The notes: generated by a model from the letters alone, not told the origin. Numbered from the stretch's first letter, positions 1-9,634 are shown. The stretch is DNA of 64,000 bases from Bacteroidales bacterium (GCA_021738625.1 JAIPBS010000001.1:124001-188000), one strand, 5' to 3'. Numbers and translations: made by a program.

Positions 1-1
1 G

Positions 2-2065
2 TACACACTGTACGATTTTCAAGTTTTGAATACTGAAAGATACATGATCTGCAATGTTAGTGAATACCATAAAAAACAGGATAAGAAGATTTTTAGGATC
101 ATCGATGGGGGGGACATCATTCTTGAAAAAACATTTGAACACCTGCCCAATTTCAGGATTTCAAATGATGAGCGCTATATTGCTTTTGATGATGGCGGAT
201 TTGTGGGAAAAAGCGAACTATTCATTTACAATCTTGAAACCCAAAAAATAATTTTTAAAGAAAAATTTAAACACGGCATTCAGCATTTCGATTTTGATTT
301 ACAAAATCCTGTGCTGTATGTTTCTTACGTTAGCAGTGATAAAGAAAATTCTGAAAATTACTTTTTGTACCGAATGGATTTGAGAGAAAACAACTTCAAT
401 CTCATCCAAGTAGATACCTCAGTGGAGTTTTTTTCCTTTGTTGCTGATGAAGAAAACAATCTGATCGCAGGGGAGGTTTTCGATAAGTTTTTTGTTTATG
501 ATCTGATCAATAACAAGGTGATCTATGAGGAACAAGCCGAAATTTGGGTTGAAGATGTCACTTACATCCATGGCCTGGAAGGTTTCGGCTTTAACCTAGG
601 CAATCGCTATCATATCTATAGGGATCCTGCCAGACAAGTTGATTTCTTTGTATTCAATGACGGGCTGGAAGCCGTGATCGGCAATGAAGGGTACTATTAC
701 ATCAACAAAGATGTGATGCGAAACTTCGGTTTTTCATTGCAGGGCAAAGGCTATTCGGTAGCGGATTTTGATTATTACCTCAACCGGCCCGATATTTTGT
801 ATGAGTTGCTGGATGGAAGCAATCCCGACCATCTGGCCCTGCTAAAGGAAGCACAAAAAAAACGAAGCACCGGTTCTAACGGTACAGAACTTCATGCACT
901 CATCGGTGATGACCTGCCGCAACTAATCATCCCCAACAAGCATAAACTTCCTGACTACACTGACAGTGGGCATTTCGATATTCCTGTTGAAGTCATTGAT
1001 ATGAATTCCGGTTTAAATGGAGTTCAGGTAATCGTAAACGAAGTACCTGTGTTCGGGCGAAACGGATTGCCTGCAAATGTGCAAGCCGGTCAGCGATTTA
1101 GGGATACGATCAGGATTGAACTTTCAGGCGGGATCAATAAATTCAGGATTTTTTGTGAAAACAAGGATGGATTGAAATCCCTGCCTGAAACATGGGAAAT
1201 TTTCAGGAAAGAGGAAAAGAGAAAACCGGATTTGTATGTAAACCTGATCAGTGTTTCCGATTATCAACAATCACAATTCGATCTGCAATACGCCGTAAAA
1301 GACGGTCAGGACCTTGCAAAGTTATTCAAAGAACACAGCAAAGAATTTAACAAAGTGATCATAACCACCTTGTTCAACGAGGAAGTGAACAGGCAAAACG
1401 TACTAGCCCTTAAAGAAAAACTACTTCAAACCAATGTTGACGACCAGGTCATTCTTTTTGTTTCCGGACATGGCCTCCTCGATGATAACTTCGATTTCTA
1501 TTTTGCTACCCATGATATCGATTTCAAAAATCCCGCTGAAAGAGGGGTTAGCTATGAAGAGCTGGAATGGTTGCTCGACTCAATCCCGGCCCGAAAAAAA
1601 CTCTTTCTGATGGATGCCTGTCATTCCGGTGAAGTGGATAAGGAAGAACTGTTGGCCTATAATGCCGAAAAGGAGAAAGGCATTAAAAGCGGGGTGAAGA
1701 AATACACCTACCGGGCTGATGTTTTGCAATATGAAGAAACCGGTTCAGGTTTGGGGCTGCAAAACTCATTTGAACTGATGCAGGAATTGTTCACCAATCT
1801 AAAACGTGGTTCAGGTGCAGTAGTCATCAGCGCTGCCGCCGGCGACAGCTACGCCATGGAGTCGGAAGAATGGCAGAATGGAGTTTTCACCTATTCCATT
1901 TTGCAGGGCCTGCAATCAGGGGATGCGGATGCTAACCAAAATGGAGAGATCACCGTTTCAGAACTTAGGGACTATGTAGGCAAAACCGTCTACGATCTCA
2001 CCAATGGCTTCCAAAAACCCACCATGCGGCAGGAGAATGTGGAGTTTGATTATCGGGTGTGGTGA
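2..2065 (+). CDS. Beta-propeller-like / caspase (peptidase C14) protein, 5' end off the window
   Basis: The reading frame is open from base 2 and has no stop upstream, so the gene starts outside the window. The first convenient initiation codon, a TTG at 26, is probably internal. The N-terminal part (about 1-265) has short strands typical of WD40/propeller proteins. A beta-rich linker follows. The last 270 residues form a caspase-like domain: the catalytic His lies in SGHG (residue 482 counted from base 26) and the catalytic Cys in DACHSGE (residue 532). An acidic segment near the C-terminus (DADANQNGEI) resembles a calcium-binding loop. No signal peptide can be judged. The last 24 codons recur almost unchanged at 3294-3365. 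The caspase assignment is secure from the His/Cys motifs; the substrate is unknown. A role with the caspase cluster that begins at 4130 is inferred. Confidence 0.85.
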   Translation, partial: YTLYDFQVLNTERYMICNVSEYHKKQDKKIFRIIDGGDIILEKTFEHLPNFRISNDERYIAFDDGGFVGKSELFIYNLETQKIIFKEKFKHGIQHFDFDLQNPVLYVSYVSSDKENSENYFLYRMDLRENNFNLIQVDTSVEFFSFVADEENNLIAGEVFDKFFVYDLINNKVIYEEQAEIWVEDVTYIHGLEGFGFNLGNRYHIYRDPARQVDFFVFNDGLEAVIGNEGYYYINKDVMRNFGFSLQGKGYSVADFDYYLNRPDILYELLDGSNPDHLALLKEAQKKRSTGSNGTELHALIGDDLPQLIIPNKHKLPDYTDSGHFDIPVEVIDMNSGLNGVQVIVNEVPVFGRNGLPANVQAGQRFRDTIRIELSGGINKFRIFCENKDGLKSLPETWEIFRKEEKRKPDLYVNLISVSDYQQSQFDLQYAVKDGQDLAKLFKEHSKEFNKVIITTLFNEEVNRQNVLALKEKLLQTNVDDQVILFVSGHGLLDDNFDFYFATHDIDFKNPAERGVSYEELEWLLDSIPARKKLFLMDACHSGEVDKEELLAYNAEKEKGIKSGVKKYTYRADVLQYEETGSGLGLQNSFELMQELFTNLKRGSGAVVISAAAGDSYAMESEEWQNGVFTYSILQGLQSGDADANQNGEITVSELRDYVGKTVYDLTNGFQKPTMRQENVEFDYRVW

Positions 2066-2141
2066 TAAACAATTTCTTAAAACAGACACGCTTTCATTTT
2101 TTATGTATCTTTACACATATTTTTATCTAAATACATATACC

Positions 2142-3266
2142 ATGATACACAGATTATTAAAAAATGAAATCATACAATGGCTGAAACCCGGTAAAGTATT
2201 ATGCTTATTTGGTGCAAGAAGAACTGGTAAGACCTTCCTTATGGAAGAAATATTAAATGAACTTGATACCGACAAGATATTATATGCACATGGGGAGGAT
2301 TTGGACTTTAGCGAAGCTTTTTCAAGTCAAAGAGTAAGCACTTTACAAAATATTCTCAAGGGATACACACATCTGTTTATTGACGAAGCACAAAAAATTC
2401 CAAACATAGGCCAAAACGTAAAACTGGTTATTGACAAGATTCCTGCTATCAGCGTTTTTATAACCGGGTCATCCGCCTTCGATTTAAACAACCAGGTCGG
2501 AGAACCATTAACCGGGAGAAGCAGGATTTTAAACCTTTTCCCTGTTGCTCAATGCGAGTTATCGGAAAAATATCTGACCGTAGTTAATAATATTGAGAGC
2601 AAATTGATATTTGGCACTTATCCCGAAGTACTGCTGGCAGAAACAAACAAAGAGAAACAAATTCAACTTGAATCCATTAGAAACGGATACTTGCTAAAGG
2701 ACATCCTTGAACTTGAAAACCAAAAGAATAGCTTATTTGTTTTAAATCTACTCAGATTAATCGCTTTTCAGATTGGAAACAACATTTCATACTCAGAACT
2801 TGCAAACAACCTGAAGGTTAACACAAGGACAATACAGCGATATTTAAGCATTTTGGAGAAAGTCTATGTATTATTTTCACTCTCAGGCTATAGCAAAAAC
2901 TTAAGGAAAGAATATGTAAAGACTCCAAGATATTATTTTTATGATAATGGTATCCGGAATACTGTTATTTCTAACTACAATAAAATTAATCTGAGAGATG
3001 ATATTGGCAAGCTATGGGAAAACTACATAATTAGTGAACGTATTAAAAAGACACACTATCGAGGTTTATTATCAAACAAGTATTTCTGGAGAACATATGA
3101 CCAAAAGGAGATAGATTATATTGAAGAACGCGAGGGAAAGTTGTTTGCATATGAAATCAAGTGGGGTGAGAAAAAAGTCAAAGCTCCAAAAATATTTCTT
3201 GAAACTTATAAAGAAGCAAACTGGACTTTAATTGATAAACTGAACTTTTTGGATTTTATTGGTTAA
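2142..3266 (+). CDS. AAA ATPase with C-terminal DUF4143 domain
   Basis: A 374-residue protein. The P-loop is GARRTGKT near residue 25 and the Walker B-like motif is LFIDEAQK. The middle has an ITGSSAFDL sensor segment. The C-terminal half carries a helix-turn-helix-like stretch and the DUF4143 region (RYYFYDNGIRN, KEIDYIEEREGK), which resembles a PD-(D/E)XK nuclease fold. An earlier in-frame ATG at 2004 would overlap the caspase gene by 62 bases, and its product would begin with unrelated sequence. The ATG at 2142, where homology to family members begins (MIHRLLKN), is therefore preferred. A weak TATCTTTA box lies upstream. Such ATPases are common accessory genes in Bacteroidetes; their function is unsettled. 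The gene sits between two copies of a caspase 3' end, suggesting insertion. Confidence 0.8.
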   Translation: MIHRLLKNEIIQWLKPGKVLCLFGARRTGKTFLMEEILNELDTDKILYAHGEDLDFSEAFSSQRVSTLQNILKGYTHLFIDEAQKIPNIGQNVKLVIDKIPAISVFITGSSAFDLNNQVGEPLTGRSRILNLFPVAQCELSEKYLTVVNNIESKLIFGTYPEVLLAETNKEKQIQLESIRNGYLLKDILELENQKNSLFVLNLLRLIAFQIGNNISYSELANNLKVNTRTIQRYLSILEKVYVLFSLSGYSKNLRKEYVKTPRYYFYDNGIRNTVISNYNKINLRDDIGKLWENYIISERIKKTHYRGLLSNKYFWRTYDQKEIDYIEEREGKLFAYEIKWGEKKVKAPKIFLETYKEANWTLIDKLNFLDFIG

Positions 3267-3293
3267 AAAGAACATGCCAACCATGGTGAGCAG

Positions 3294-3365
3294 GATTTGA
3301 GCAACGGCCTGCAAAAACCCACCATGCGGCAGGAGAATGTGGAGTTCGATTATAGGGTGTGGTGA
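3294..3365 (+). pseudogene. Remnant C-terminal tail of a second caspase gene
   Basis: Twenty-four codons ending in TGA match the last 24 codons of the propeller/caspase gene (1994-2065). By eye there are about 8 differences in 72 bases, mostly synonymous, and the encoded tail differs in only two residues (NGLQKPTMRQENVEF versus NGFQKPTMRQENVEF in its core). No frame for the rest of a caspase is found upstream, because the ATPase gene occupies that space. The synonymous pattern suggests the tail of a diverged paralogue rather than a fresh duplication. Confidence 0.7.
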
Positions 3366-3395
3366 CAAATTTTTCTATTAAAAAATAAGTTGCGA

Positions 3396-3920
3396 CTACA
3401 CCAGAAATTCCAGATAATTATCCCTGCTTACTATTTTTGTTTCACTATCAGGATAAGCTAGTTTCCAAGCTTTTGGGATGCGGGCTTTTCTATCCGAATA
3501 TTTGAATTCGTGTGCATGAAGCTTACCTTCTCTTTCTTCAATCAGGTCAATTTCTTTTTTGTCATAAGTACGCCAGAAATAATTGTTTGAAAATATTCTT
3601 CTATACTCCTGCTTCTTCAGTCTTTCAATGAAAAGAAAATTTTCCCAGAGCATGCCTAAGTCATTCCGGCTGGAAAGATCATTGAAATTATTTATTAATG
3701 CATTTCTGACGCCATTGTCGTAAAAATAGTAGCGGGCCGTCTTGGTTACTTCATTCCTCAGATTTCTCGAAAATCCCCTCACCTTGATTATTATAAAAGT
3801 CTTTTCCAATAAATCCAAATACCGTTCGATGCTTTGTTTCGCCATATCCAGTTTGTTTGACAACTTATTCAGCGAGACTTCATTTCCAATCTGAAAAGCA
3901 AGCATTTTAAGCAAATCGAA
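3396..3920 (-). pseudogene. 5'-truncated DUF4143 ATPase copy
   Basis: The minus-strand frame encodes only the C-terminal half of an ATPase closely related to the 2142-3266 gene. Shared blocks include LAFQIGN, RYYFYDNGVRN, LWENF, NYFWRTYDKKEIDLIEEREGK and a similar terminus. The P-loop and Walker B half is absent. The frame remains open to 3989, but the upstream residues come from an intergenic AACAAGGAACACGG-type repeat and show no family resemblance. The gene has therefore lost its N-terminal ATPase domain and is probably not functional. It faces the intact copy, so the two are inverted relative to each other. Confidence 0.75.
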
Positions 3921-3980
3921 AAAAACAAGGAACACGGAACAAGGAATTAGTGTGGTATAGCCAACTACCGGATGGCACAA

Positions 3981-4037
3981 ACTGAACACTGAATACTGAA
4001 TACTGATTACCGATTACTGATTACCGATCACCGACCA
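3981..4037. repeat. Degenerate 7-bp tandem repeat
   Basis: Successive units vary around GAATACT / GATTACC / GATCACC for about eight copies. The array ends about 70 bases upstream of the promoter of the sigma-factor gene. A shorter related stretch occurs at 17,310-17,333 and an inverse-complement-like one near 56,543-56,560. No coding potential is apparent. Confidence 0.6.
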
Positions 4038-4104
4038 CAATAGGTTACCTTCAGACTTACCAAACATTAACTTCCGAAAAAAACCGTCTTAAGGATCATA
4101 TTCG

Positions 4105-4112
4105 TATATTTG
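4105..4112 (+). promoter_or_regulatory. -7 promoter box for the ECF sigma gene
   Basis: TATATTTG is an exact match to the Bacteroidetes TAnnTTTG -7 element and sits 18 bases before the start codon at 4130. No clear TTTG -33 box is visible at the usual distance. Confidence 0.5.
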
Positions 4113-4129
4113 AATGCTTAAATGCCGGT

Positions 4130-4708
4130 ATGTTTATGGACGGGGAAACCATCATAAAAAAAATCAAACAAAACGATAAATCGGTCATCGTGGAAATCTA
4201 TAAAAGTTACCGGAACGAATTCATTGCTTTCACCTTTAAAAACTATAAGATCGATCCCGAGCTGGCCAAAGAAATCTACCAGGATGCTTTCCTGGCCTTT
4301 TACAGAAATATCAATACCGGCCGGTTGAAAAAGCTGGAATCAAGTGTAAAGACCTATTTGTTCCAGATCGGCAAGTTCAAACTGCACAATGAATTGAAAC
4401 GGCAAAAGCGGACTGGAATCCCGGTTGAAGAACAATGGGATCTGAGGGTCGACAACCCCGATGTTTGCAGGCCGAAAGAAGAAAAAGACATCCTGATGCA
4501 AAAAGCGCTGGTTGCAGGCTTTAAAAAACTTTCTGAGAAGTGCCGGCAATTGCTGAGGCTTTTTTATTATGAACACAAGCATCATGAAGAGATCATGCAG
4601 ATCATGGATTATGCTACGGTGGATTCGGTGAAAACACAGAAATACAAATGCTTTAAAAAACTGGAATCGGTTATCAAATCGGACTATACGAGCGAAGACT
4701 TCTTCTAA
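4130..4708 (+). CDS. ECF-type RNA polymerase sigma factor
   Basis: A 192-residue sigma-70 family protein. Region 2 occupies roughly residues 10-85: an IVEIYKSYRNEF-type helix, then LAKEIYQDAFLAFYRN, and a basic ELKRQKR end. Region 4 (about 130-185) contains LSEKCRQLLRLFYYEHKHHEEI and a helix-turn-helix ending in KTQKYKCFKKL. Regions 1 and 3 are absent, as expected for ECF factors. An alternative ATG lies two codons downstream at 4136. It is followed after 10 bases by an anti-sigma-like membrane protein and then by the caspase/trypsin genes, so it is the likely dedicated regulator of this cluster. That link is inferred from position only. Confidence 0.85.
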   Translation: MFMDGETIIKKIKQNDKSVIVEIYKSYRNEFIAFTFKNYKIDPELAKEIYQDAFLAFYRNINTGRLKKLESSVKTYLFQIGKFKLHNELKRQKRTGIPVEEQWDLRVDNPDVCRPKEEKDILMQKALVAGFKKLSEKCRQLLRLFYYEHKHHEEIMQIMDYATVDSVKTQKYKCFKKLESVIKSDYTSEDFF

Positions 4709-4718
4709 ACACAAAGCT

Positions 4719-5495
4719 ATGGATGAATCTTTACGTCAGTATGAACAAATAGATAACTACCTGAAAGGCAAACTTGAAGGGGAAGCCCTTGAAGCTTTTG
4801 AAAAGCGCCTGCAGAAAGACAGGGATTTTGCCGGGGAAGTTGAGATCCACCGCAAAGTGATCGACGGCATTTATGCTGCACAGGAAGAAGAAGTCAGGGA
4901 GCTGATCATGGAAGCAGATGATGAAGTCGAGAATCCCGAACTCGTTCAAAAAACCTTTTGGGGGCTATATAGCTATGCGGCAGTGATCACATTATTACTG
5001 GGCATTGGTATCTATTTCATCTTTTTCTACCAAAGCAAGCCCCAACGCTTATATGAAGAATATTTCCAGCCCTACCCCAATCAAATCACGGAAGGAACAA
5101 GAGGATCTGTCTCTGCTATATTAACGGCTTTGCCTGAACCGCAAAAAGACACCATCATCCGTGCCATGCATGCATATGAGAACATCGACTTTTACACAAC
5201 TGTGGCCCTGCTGGAAACTGTTGACCTGAACATCAAATCCTACCCCGAGCTGTTATTCTACCTTTCTGTAGGTCAGCTCGGTGCGGGGAAGGTAAAACAT
5301 GCCATCAGCAACTTCAGACAACTTAAAAAAATGCCGGATCAATATTTCTCAAAAGAAATTGACTGGTATCTGGCCCTGGCCTACCTTCGCTCCGACCAGC
5401 CTGAAAAGGCTAAACCTCATCTCCAAAGTATTATCCAAAACAGATTGCCGCAAATGCAAGAAGCGAAGAGCATCCTGCACGAACTTGGGGAATAG
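4719..5495 (+). CDS. Anti-sigma-like membrane protein with periplasmic TPR region
   Basis: A 258-residue single-pass membrane protein. The cytoplasmic N-terminus (about 1-80) begins with a DNYLKGKLEGEALEAFEKRL helix typical of zinc-free anti-sigma domains of Bacteroidetes. One transmembrane helix lies near residues 85-107 (VITLLLGIGIYFIFF). The periplasmic remainder contains TPR-like helices (ELLFYLSVGQLGAGKVKHAISNF and EIDWYLALAYLRSDQPEKA cores). It starts 10 bases after the sigma gene, the usual sigma/anti-sigma order. Its role as the anti-sigma factor is an inference from domain layout and adjacency. Confidence 0.75.
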   Translation: MDESLRQYEQIDNYLKGKLEGEALEAFEKRLQKDRDFAGEVEIHRKVIDGIYAAQEEEVRELIMEADDEVENPELVQKTFWGLYSYAAVITLLLGIGIYFIFFYQSKPQRLYEEYFQPYPNQITEGTRGSVSAILTALPEPQKDTIIRAMHAYENIDFYTTVALLETVDLNIKSYPELLFYLSVGQLGAGKVKHAISNFRQLKKMPDQYFSKEIDWYLALAYLRSDQPEKAKPHLQSIIQNRLPQMQEAKSILHELGE

Positions 5496-5548
5496 TTCTG
5501 GCTTCACAGTTCACCGTTCAATGTTTAAACTTCATAGCTTAAATCCAA

Positions 5549-5616
5549 TTATCCAGTATCCACAGGATCAAGCATCCAGATTTATCCAGCATCCGGCATC
5601 AAGTATCCGGCTATCC
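5549..5616. repeat. Degenerate short repeats (ATCCAG/ATCCGG) in the gap after the anti-sigma gene
   Basis: The 243-base gap between the anti-sigma gene and the large caspase gene contains recurring ATCCAG, AGCATCC and ATCCGG words. It looks like degenerate low-complexity DNA. A weak TATCTTTC box at 5709-5716 is the only promoter-like match ahead of the next gene. Confidence 0.4.
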
Positions 5617-5738
5617 TTCCTTATAACTTTTTTGGTTACTTTTTACCTGAAAATACATCAACAATTGATTGAACAATTTTGAATGATTTTAAGTTTGATA
5701 AAAATTACTATCTTTCAGCACCTAAAATTTTACCGGCA

Positions 5739-8700
5739 ATGAAAACCTTTATAAAACCAATCATCTGGCTTTTCTTGGTATTGGCCATTACTGCAGCAAA
5801 TGCACAGGTTTCTCAAAAAGCCGCTGAATTGGAGATTGAAGCCTATCAGTATTTCCTGGAAAACAATTACCAAAAGGCGTCAGATATTTACCTGAAGGCT
5901 ATTCAAGAAGAGTTGAAGGAGGACAATCCCGGTTCCATTTTCATCGCAAGATGTTACCAATCGCTTGCAGAAGTCAAACAGGAAGAAGGCAAATACAACG
6001 AAGCAATCGGCTATCTTTTTCAGGCAATGGACCTCATGAAAACCGAAGCCGACACTGTGCTTGTTGATGAGTTTATTTTGCAACTTGCCTCATACTATAA
6101 TGCCATTGAAGAAAACAACCTCATGCTGGAGACAGACCCGGATTCACTGCAAAAAACCTGGGTGGTTTTCCGGATCGATTCTGTGCTCAGGATCAGCAAC
6201 GACACCATGTGGGTTTGTATCAACGGTGGATCCAATGAAAACATAACTGAGGGAAGCACGGGCAGTGCATTTAGCGTTTATTCAGGCGATGAACCCGACC
6301 GGGGAAATATCATTCTTGGCAATGGCCGACTTCTCGAAACCGGGCTCAACCACAGTTATGCCTATGTTGTTTTGAACAATACGGAAGACGCAGACTACCA
6401 GGTCAGGATTGGCGATATGCTTGAATTCCCATGCATGTTGCCTGCAAAGGATGAAACTTCTGTTTTCACAAACCTGGCAAAACTGAACATCCTCTTCAAC
6501 AACATGGAAAACACACCCATCTTTGAGCAGATCGAAATGCTCTACAATACCGATCTGCAACTGGAACAGGATATCATCCGGCTGATGGTGGACGACATTC
6601 ATAAAACCTGGGAGTTTTTGCAGGAATATGTGGATGACAATCCTTCCTGGACCGCTCCTATGGAAGGTGGCAAATACGACGGTATGAGCATGATGTACGG
6701 GCTGAAACAAACCACTGTCTCAGACGTGGAAGCCTTCCTGAACTTTGTGATCTCATATCCCGGGAAGTACATGGCCAAACGATGGAAGATCAATGAAACC
6801 TATGCCACTTGGCTGATCAATGCCACACCCCTTGGTGAATTTGATGAAAGGATGTACCAAAAAATACTGAAACTGGAAGGAAATGCTTTTGATGAGTATA
6901 TTGTTGAAAATGATTTCTATATCCAGGATTCTACCCTGGAAAAATTCAACACATTCTTTAATGAGGCTTTAAATGAGCATGATTATGAGCGTGCGGAAAA
7001 GATGGTCGACAAGCTTATAAGGATCACTGAGATAATTGAAAATGATGTATATAAAGCAATATTCTTAACAGGAAAAGGAACCATCAGGATCAATCAGGGA
7101 AAATGGCTTGAATCCCTTAAATCTTTTGATGATGCCATCGGTATCGATCCGGATAACCTGAACGCATACTTTTTCAGGGGATATGCTTATGGGGAACTGG
7201 AAGATTATTACAAGGCTGTTCAGGATTATAAAAAGATCACGGAGATCAATCCGGAAATCTCCGTGGGCCACGGCAACATGGGTTGGTATATGCTGCTTGG
7301 CGGACGCATATTCGGCGCACTGGATGCCTGCCGGAAAGCTTATGAACTGGATTCATCTGCCATGTCGAATGCGGTCAACCTCGGGCATGCGCATCTTTTG
7401 CTTGGCGACACTGCTTCCGCCCGCCCCTATTACGACCGTACACTTGAATTGCTTAACACCACCTCTGAATTTGAAACCGGCCCTTTAGCAGATTTTGACA
7501 TTTTCCTGGAGAATGGATGGCAAACCGAACTGGTCAGTCAGGCGAAAAACTATGTGCTGGAACGTTTTAACGAAGACTATAAATATTATGTGCTGGCCGA
7601 CAGCATCTCAGATGTGGCCATTGCCAATAAAGACGATGCGGAATATGAGTTGGCCGCCGAAAACATGCTGAAAGCATACGAGTATGAAAAGCAAAGCAAA
7701 AATCCCCGACCTTACTGGCTATATTGGGAAACCTCATGGATCGGATATATGTACCAGCAAATGGAGGATTATGAGAAAACTGAGGAATATTACAAGCTCT
7801 GCCTGCACTATGCACATGATGTGATGAAGAGTGATGATAAAACCGCCAATGCATACGATCTGTTGGCATGGCTTTACGGTGATTGGGGCAAAAAGTCGGA
7901 AGCCTATGCCTATACCGAAAAATCGGAAGCATACGCCCGCAAGGTTGAGGAATCCGGGAAGAGCCGCAGGATTTATTTGCTGGCTGTGGGCAATAACAAT
8001 TTTGAAGAATTATCCTACAAATATGCAGACGAGGATGCGCAGATCCTTGCAGGTCTTTTGGGTGAAAACCCCTCCCAATACTATGATTCGGTTTCAACGG
8101 AAGTGATCACCAATGAAGAGCTCAGTCTGAATAAGCTGGAACAGGCTTTTAAAAACGTGATCCTGGATTCACGCCCGGATGATGTTTTTGTATTTTACCT
8201 GGGGGGAACCGGTTCGCTCGACACCAACCAGTTCAGCCTGAATATTCCCATGCACGACACTACCGAAAAAACCGTCGCCCTGAAAGTAAACACCATCAAA
8301 ACCTGGCTTTCAAGCGTTCAGGCGCGAAACCAGTTTCTGATGCTCGATATTTTTGCACCTACTTTTATTGATGAATTTGTCGGGAATTATGCCATCAGCC
8401 GCGGAGCTTTCTCAGGTTCCAACCTCAACCTGGGAATCCTCAGCCTGGCAGGCCATCGCATCGAAGATGATTCATTGAAGCACGGCGCCTTTACCCATTC
8501 CGTTCTGGACATCATTAAAAAGGAATCCGCCATGCCACAGGCAAAGGATAAGAATTTAAGTATTAAAGACATCAATGCACATTTGTTTACAGAACAAAAA
8601 GGAAATGGCAATGTTCTTTCCTGGAACACATATTTTACGGGGGAAGATTTTGTATTGATCCATTACGACAGCATCAGCAGGGAAGACCGTCTCCGTCCAA

Positions 8701-9545
8701 ACGGTCCGGACAGAAGCCGCGGCGTTGGCACGCTCGCCATGGACTATGAAAACGAAACCACATATAGCGGCGAACCTACGCGTTACGCCTTGCTTTTTGC
8801 AACAAATGAATACGACGAGTGGAGTGATCTGGTTAACCCTATGTACGATGCAAATGCACTGGCAAAAACCCTTGAAGAGGATTATGGTTTTGAGGTGGAG
8901 CTGCTTACCGACAACACCCGCATGGATGTGCTGATGAAGATCAGGGAGTATCAGAAAAAACAGTATCACCCCAACGATCACCTGTTCATTTTCTTTGCAG
9001 GCCACGGCTCCTTTGATGATATTTCAGGGGAAGGCTATATCGTTTGCCGGGATTCCAAAAAAGACGACGAGATCAGGGCAAGCTACATCCCCTATTCCTA
9101 CCTGCGCGAAAACGTGAACAACATCAAAGGCTGCCGCCACATACTGATCGCCCTGGACGTTTGTTTCGGCGGCACTTTCGACAAGCAGGTTTCAAAATTT
9201 GCCAGGGGGGATAATACCTATGATCAGATTTCCAAGGATGCTTTTATCAATCGGGCCATGCAGTTCAAGTCGAGATTGTTCATCACCTCGGGCAGCAAGG
9301 AGTATGTATCGGATGGGGACCCTGGGAAACATTCCCCATTCGCATACAACCTTCTGGATGTGCTACGCTCCCAAAGCATGACCAACGGCTACGTTACCTT
9401 CAACATGCTGGTGCAGGCCGTTGAGCGCCTGCAAACAACACCTCGCTATGGGGATTTCGGAGACAATGAACCGGGTAGTGAATTCATTTTCGATGTGCAG
9501 ACGGTAATTCCGCAAAAGGCGTTTAAGGTGAAGGATTTGAAATAA
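5739..9545 (+). CDS. Secreted TPR protein with tandem caspase domains (first inactive, second active)
   Basis: A 1268-residue protein from the ATG at 5739, which directly precedes a signal peptide (MKTFIKPIIWLFLVLAITAANAQ, cleavage after the final A). An upstream in-frame ATG at 5679 would add 20 residues before the signal and is disfavoured. Order: signal; N-terminal TPRs; a beta-rich region around 145-230; a second TPR block around 425-700; caspase-like domain 1 (about 740-920); caspase domain 2 (about 995-1260). Domain 2 has the His in AGHG (1089) and the Cys in LDVCFGG (1142). In domain 1 the equivalent positions read GGTG (Thr 824) and LDIFAP (Phe 872), so it lacks both catalytic residues. 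Expected in the periplasm or outside the cell. Scaffold-plus-protease architecture; the partner is unknown. Confidence 0.85.
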   Translation: MKTFIKPIIWLFLVLAITAANAQVSQKAAELEIEAYQYFLENNYQKASDIYLKAIQEELKEDNPGSIFIARCYQSLAEVKQEEGKYNEAIGYLFQAMDLMKTEADTVLVDEFILQLASYYNAIEENNLMLETDPDSLQKTWVVFRIDSVLRISNDTMWVCINGGSNENITEGSTGSAFSVYSGDEPDRGNIILGNGRLLETGLNHSYAYVVLNNTEDADYQVRIGDMLEFPCMLPAKDETSVFTNLAKLNILFNNMENTPIFEQIEMLYNTDLQLEQDIIRLMVDDIHKTWEFLQEYVDDNPSWTAPMEGGKYDGMSMMYGLKQTTVSDVEAFLNFVISYPGKYMAKRWKINETYATWLINATPLGEFDERMYQKILKLEGNAFDEYIVENDFYIQDSTLEKFNTFFNEALNEHDYERAEKMVDKLIRITEIIENDVYKAIFLTGKGTIRINQGKWLESLKSFDDAIGIDPDNLNAYFFRGYAYGELEDYYKAVQDYKKITEINPEISVGHGNMGWYMLLGGRIFGALDACRKAYELDSSAMSNAVNLGHAHLLLGDTASARPYYDRTLELLNTTSEFETGPLADFDIFLENGWQTELVSQAKNYVLERFNEDYKYYVLADSISDVAIANKDDAEYELAAENMLKAYEYEKQSKNPRPYWLYWETSWIGYMYQQMEDYEKTEEYYKLCLHYAHDVMKSDDKTANAYDLLAWLYGDWGKKSEAYAYTEKSEAYARKVEESGKSRRIYLLAVGNNNFEELSYKYADEDAQILAGLLGENPSQYYDSVSTEVITNEELSLNKLEQAFKNVILDSRPDDVFVFYLGGTGSLDTNQFSLNIPMHDTTEKTVALKVNTIKTWLSSVQARNQFLMLDIFAPTFIDEFVGNYAISRGAFSGSNLNLGILSLAGHRIEDDSLKHGAFTHSVLDIIKKESAMPQAKDKNLSIKDINAHLFTEQKGNGNVLSWNTYFTGEDFVLIHYDSISREDRLRPNGPDRSRGVGTLAMDYENETTYSGEPTRYALLFATNEYDEWSDLVNPMYDANALAKTLEEDYGFEVELLTDNTRMDVLMKIREYQKKQYHPNDHLFIFFAGHGSFDDISGEGYIVCRDSKKDDEIRASYIPYSYLRENVNNIKGCRHILIALDVCFGGTFDKQVSKFARGDNTYDQISKDAFINRAMQFKSRLFITSGSKEYVSDGDPGKHSPFAYNLLDVLRSQSMTNGYVTFNMLVQAVERLQTTPRYGDFGDNEPGSEFIFDVQTVIPQKAFKVKDLK

Positions 9546-9634
9546 TTAAGGTTACTTTTTATGTACCTCTACATTAATCAAAAAAAATTGGGATCAAACA
9601 GTGGATATCATATTTTTAACAAATTATTAATAAA

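Noticed and set aside
5299-5682. Plus-strand frame of 127 codons overlapping the anti-sigma gene end
   Set aside because: It reads the anti-sigma gene in another frame and then intergenic ATCCAG repeats; no signal or domain is seen.
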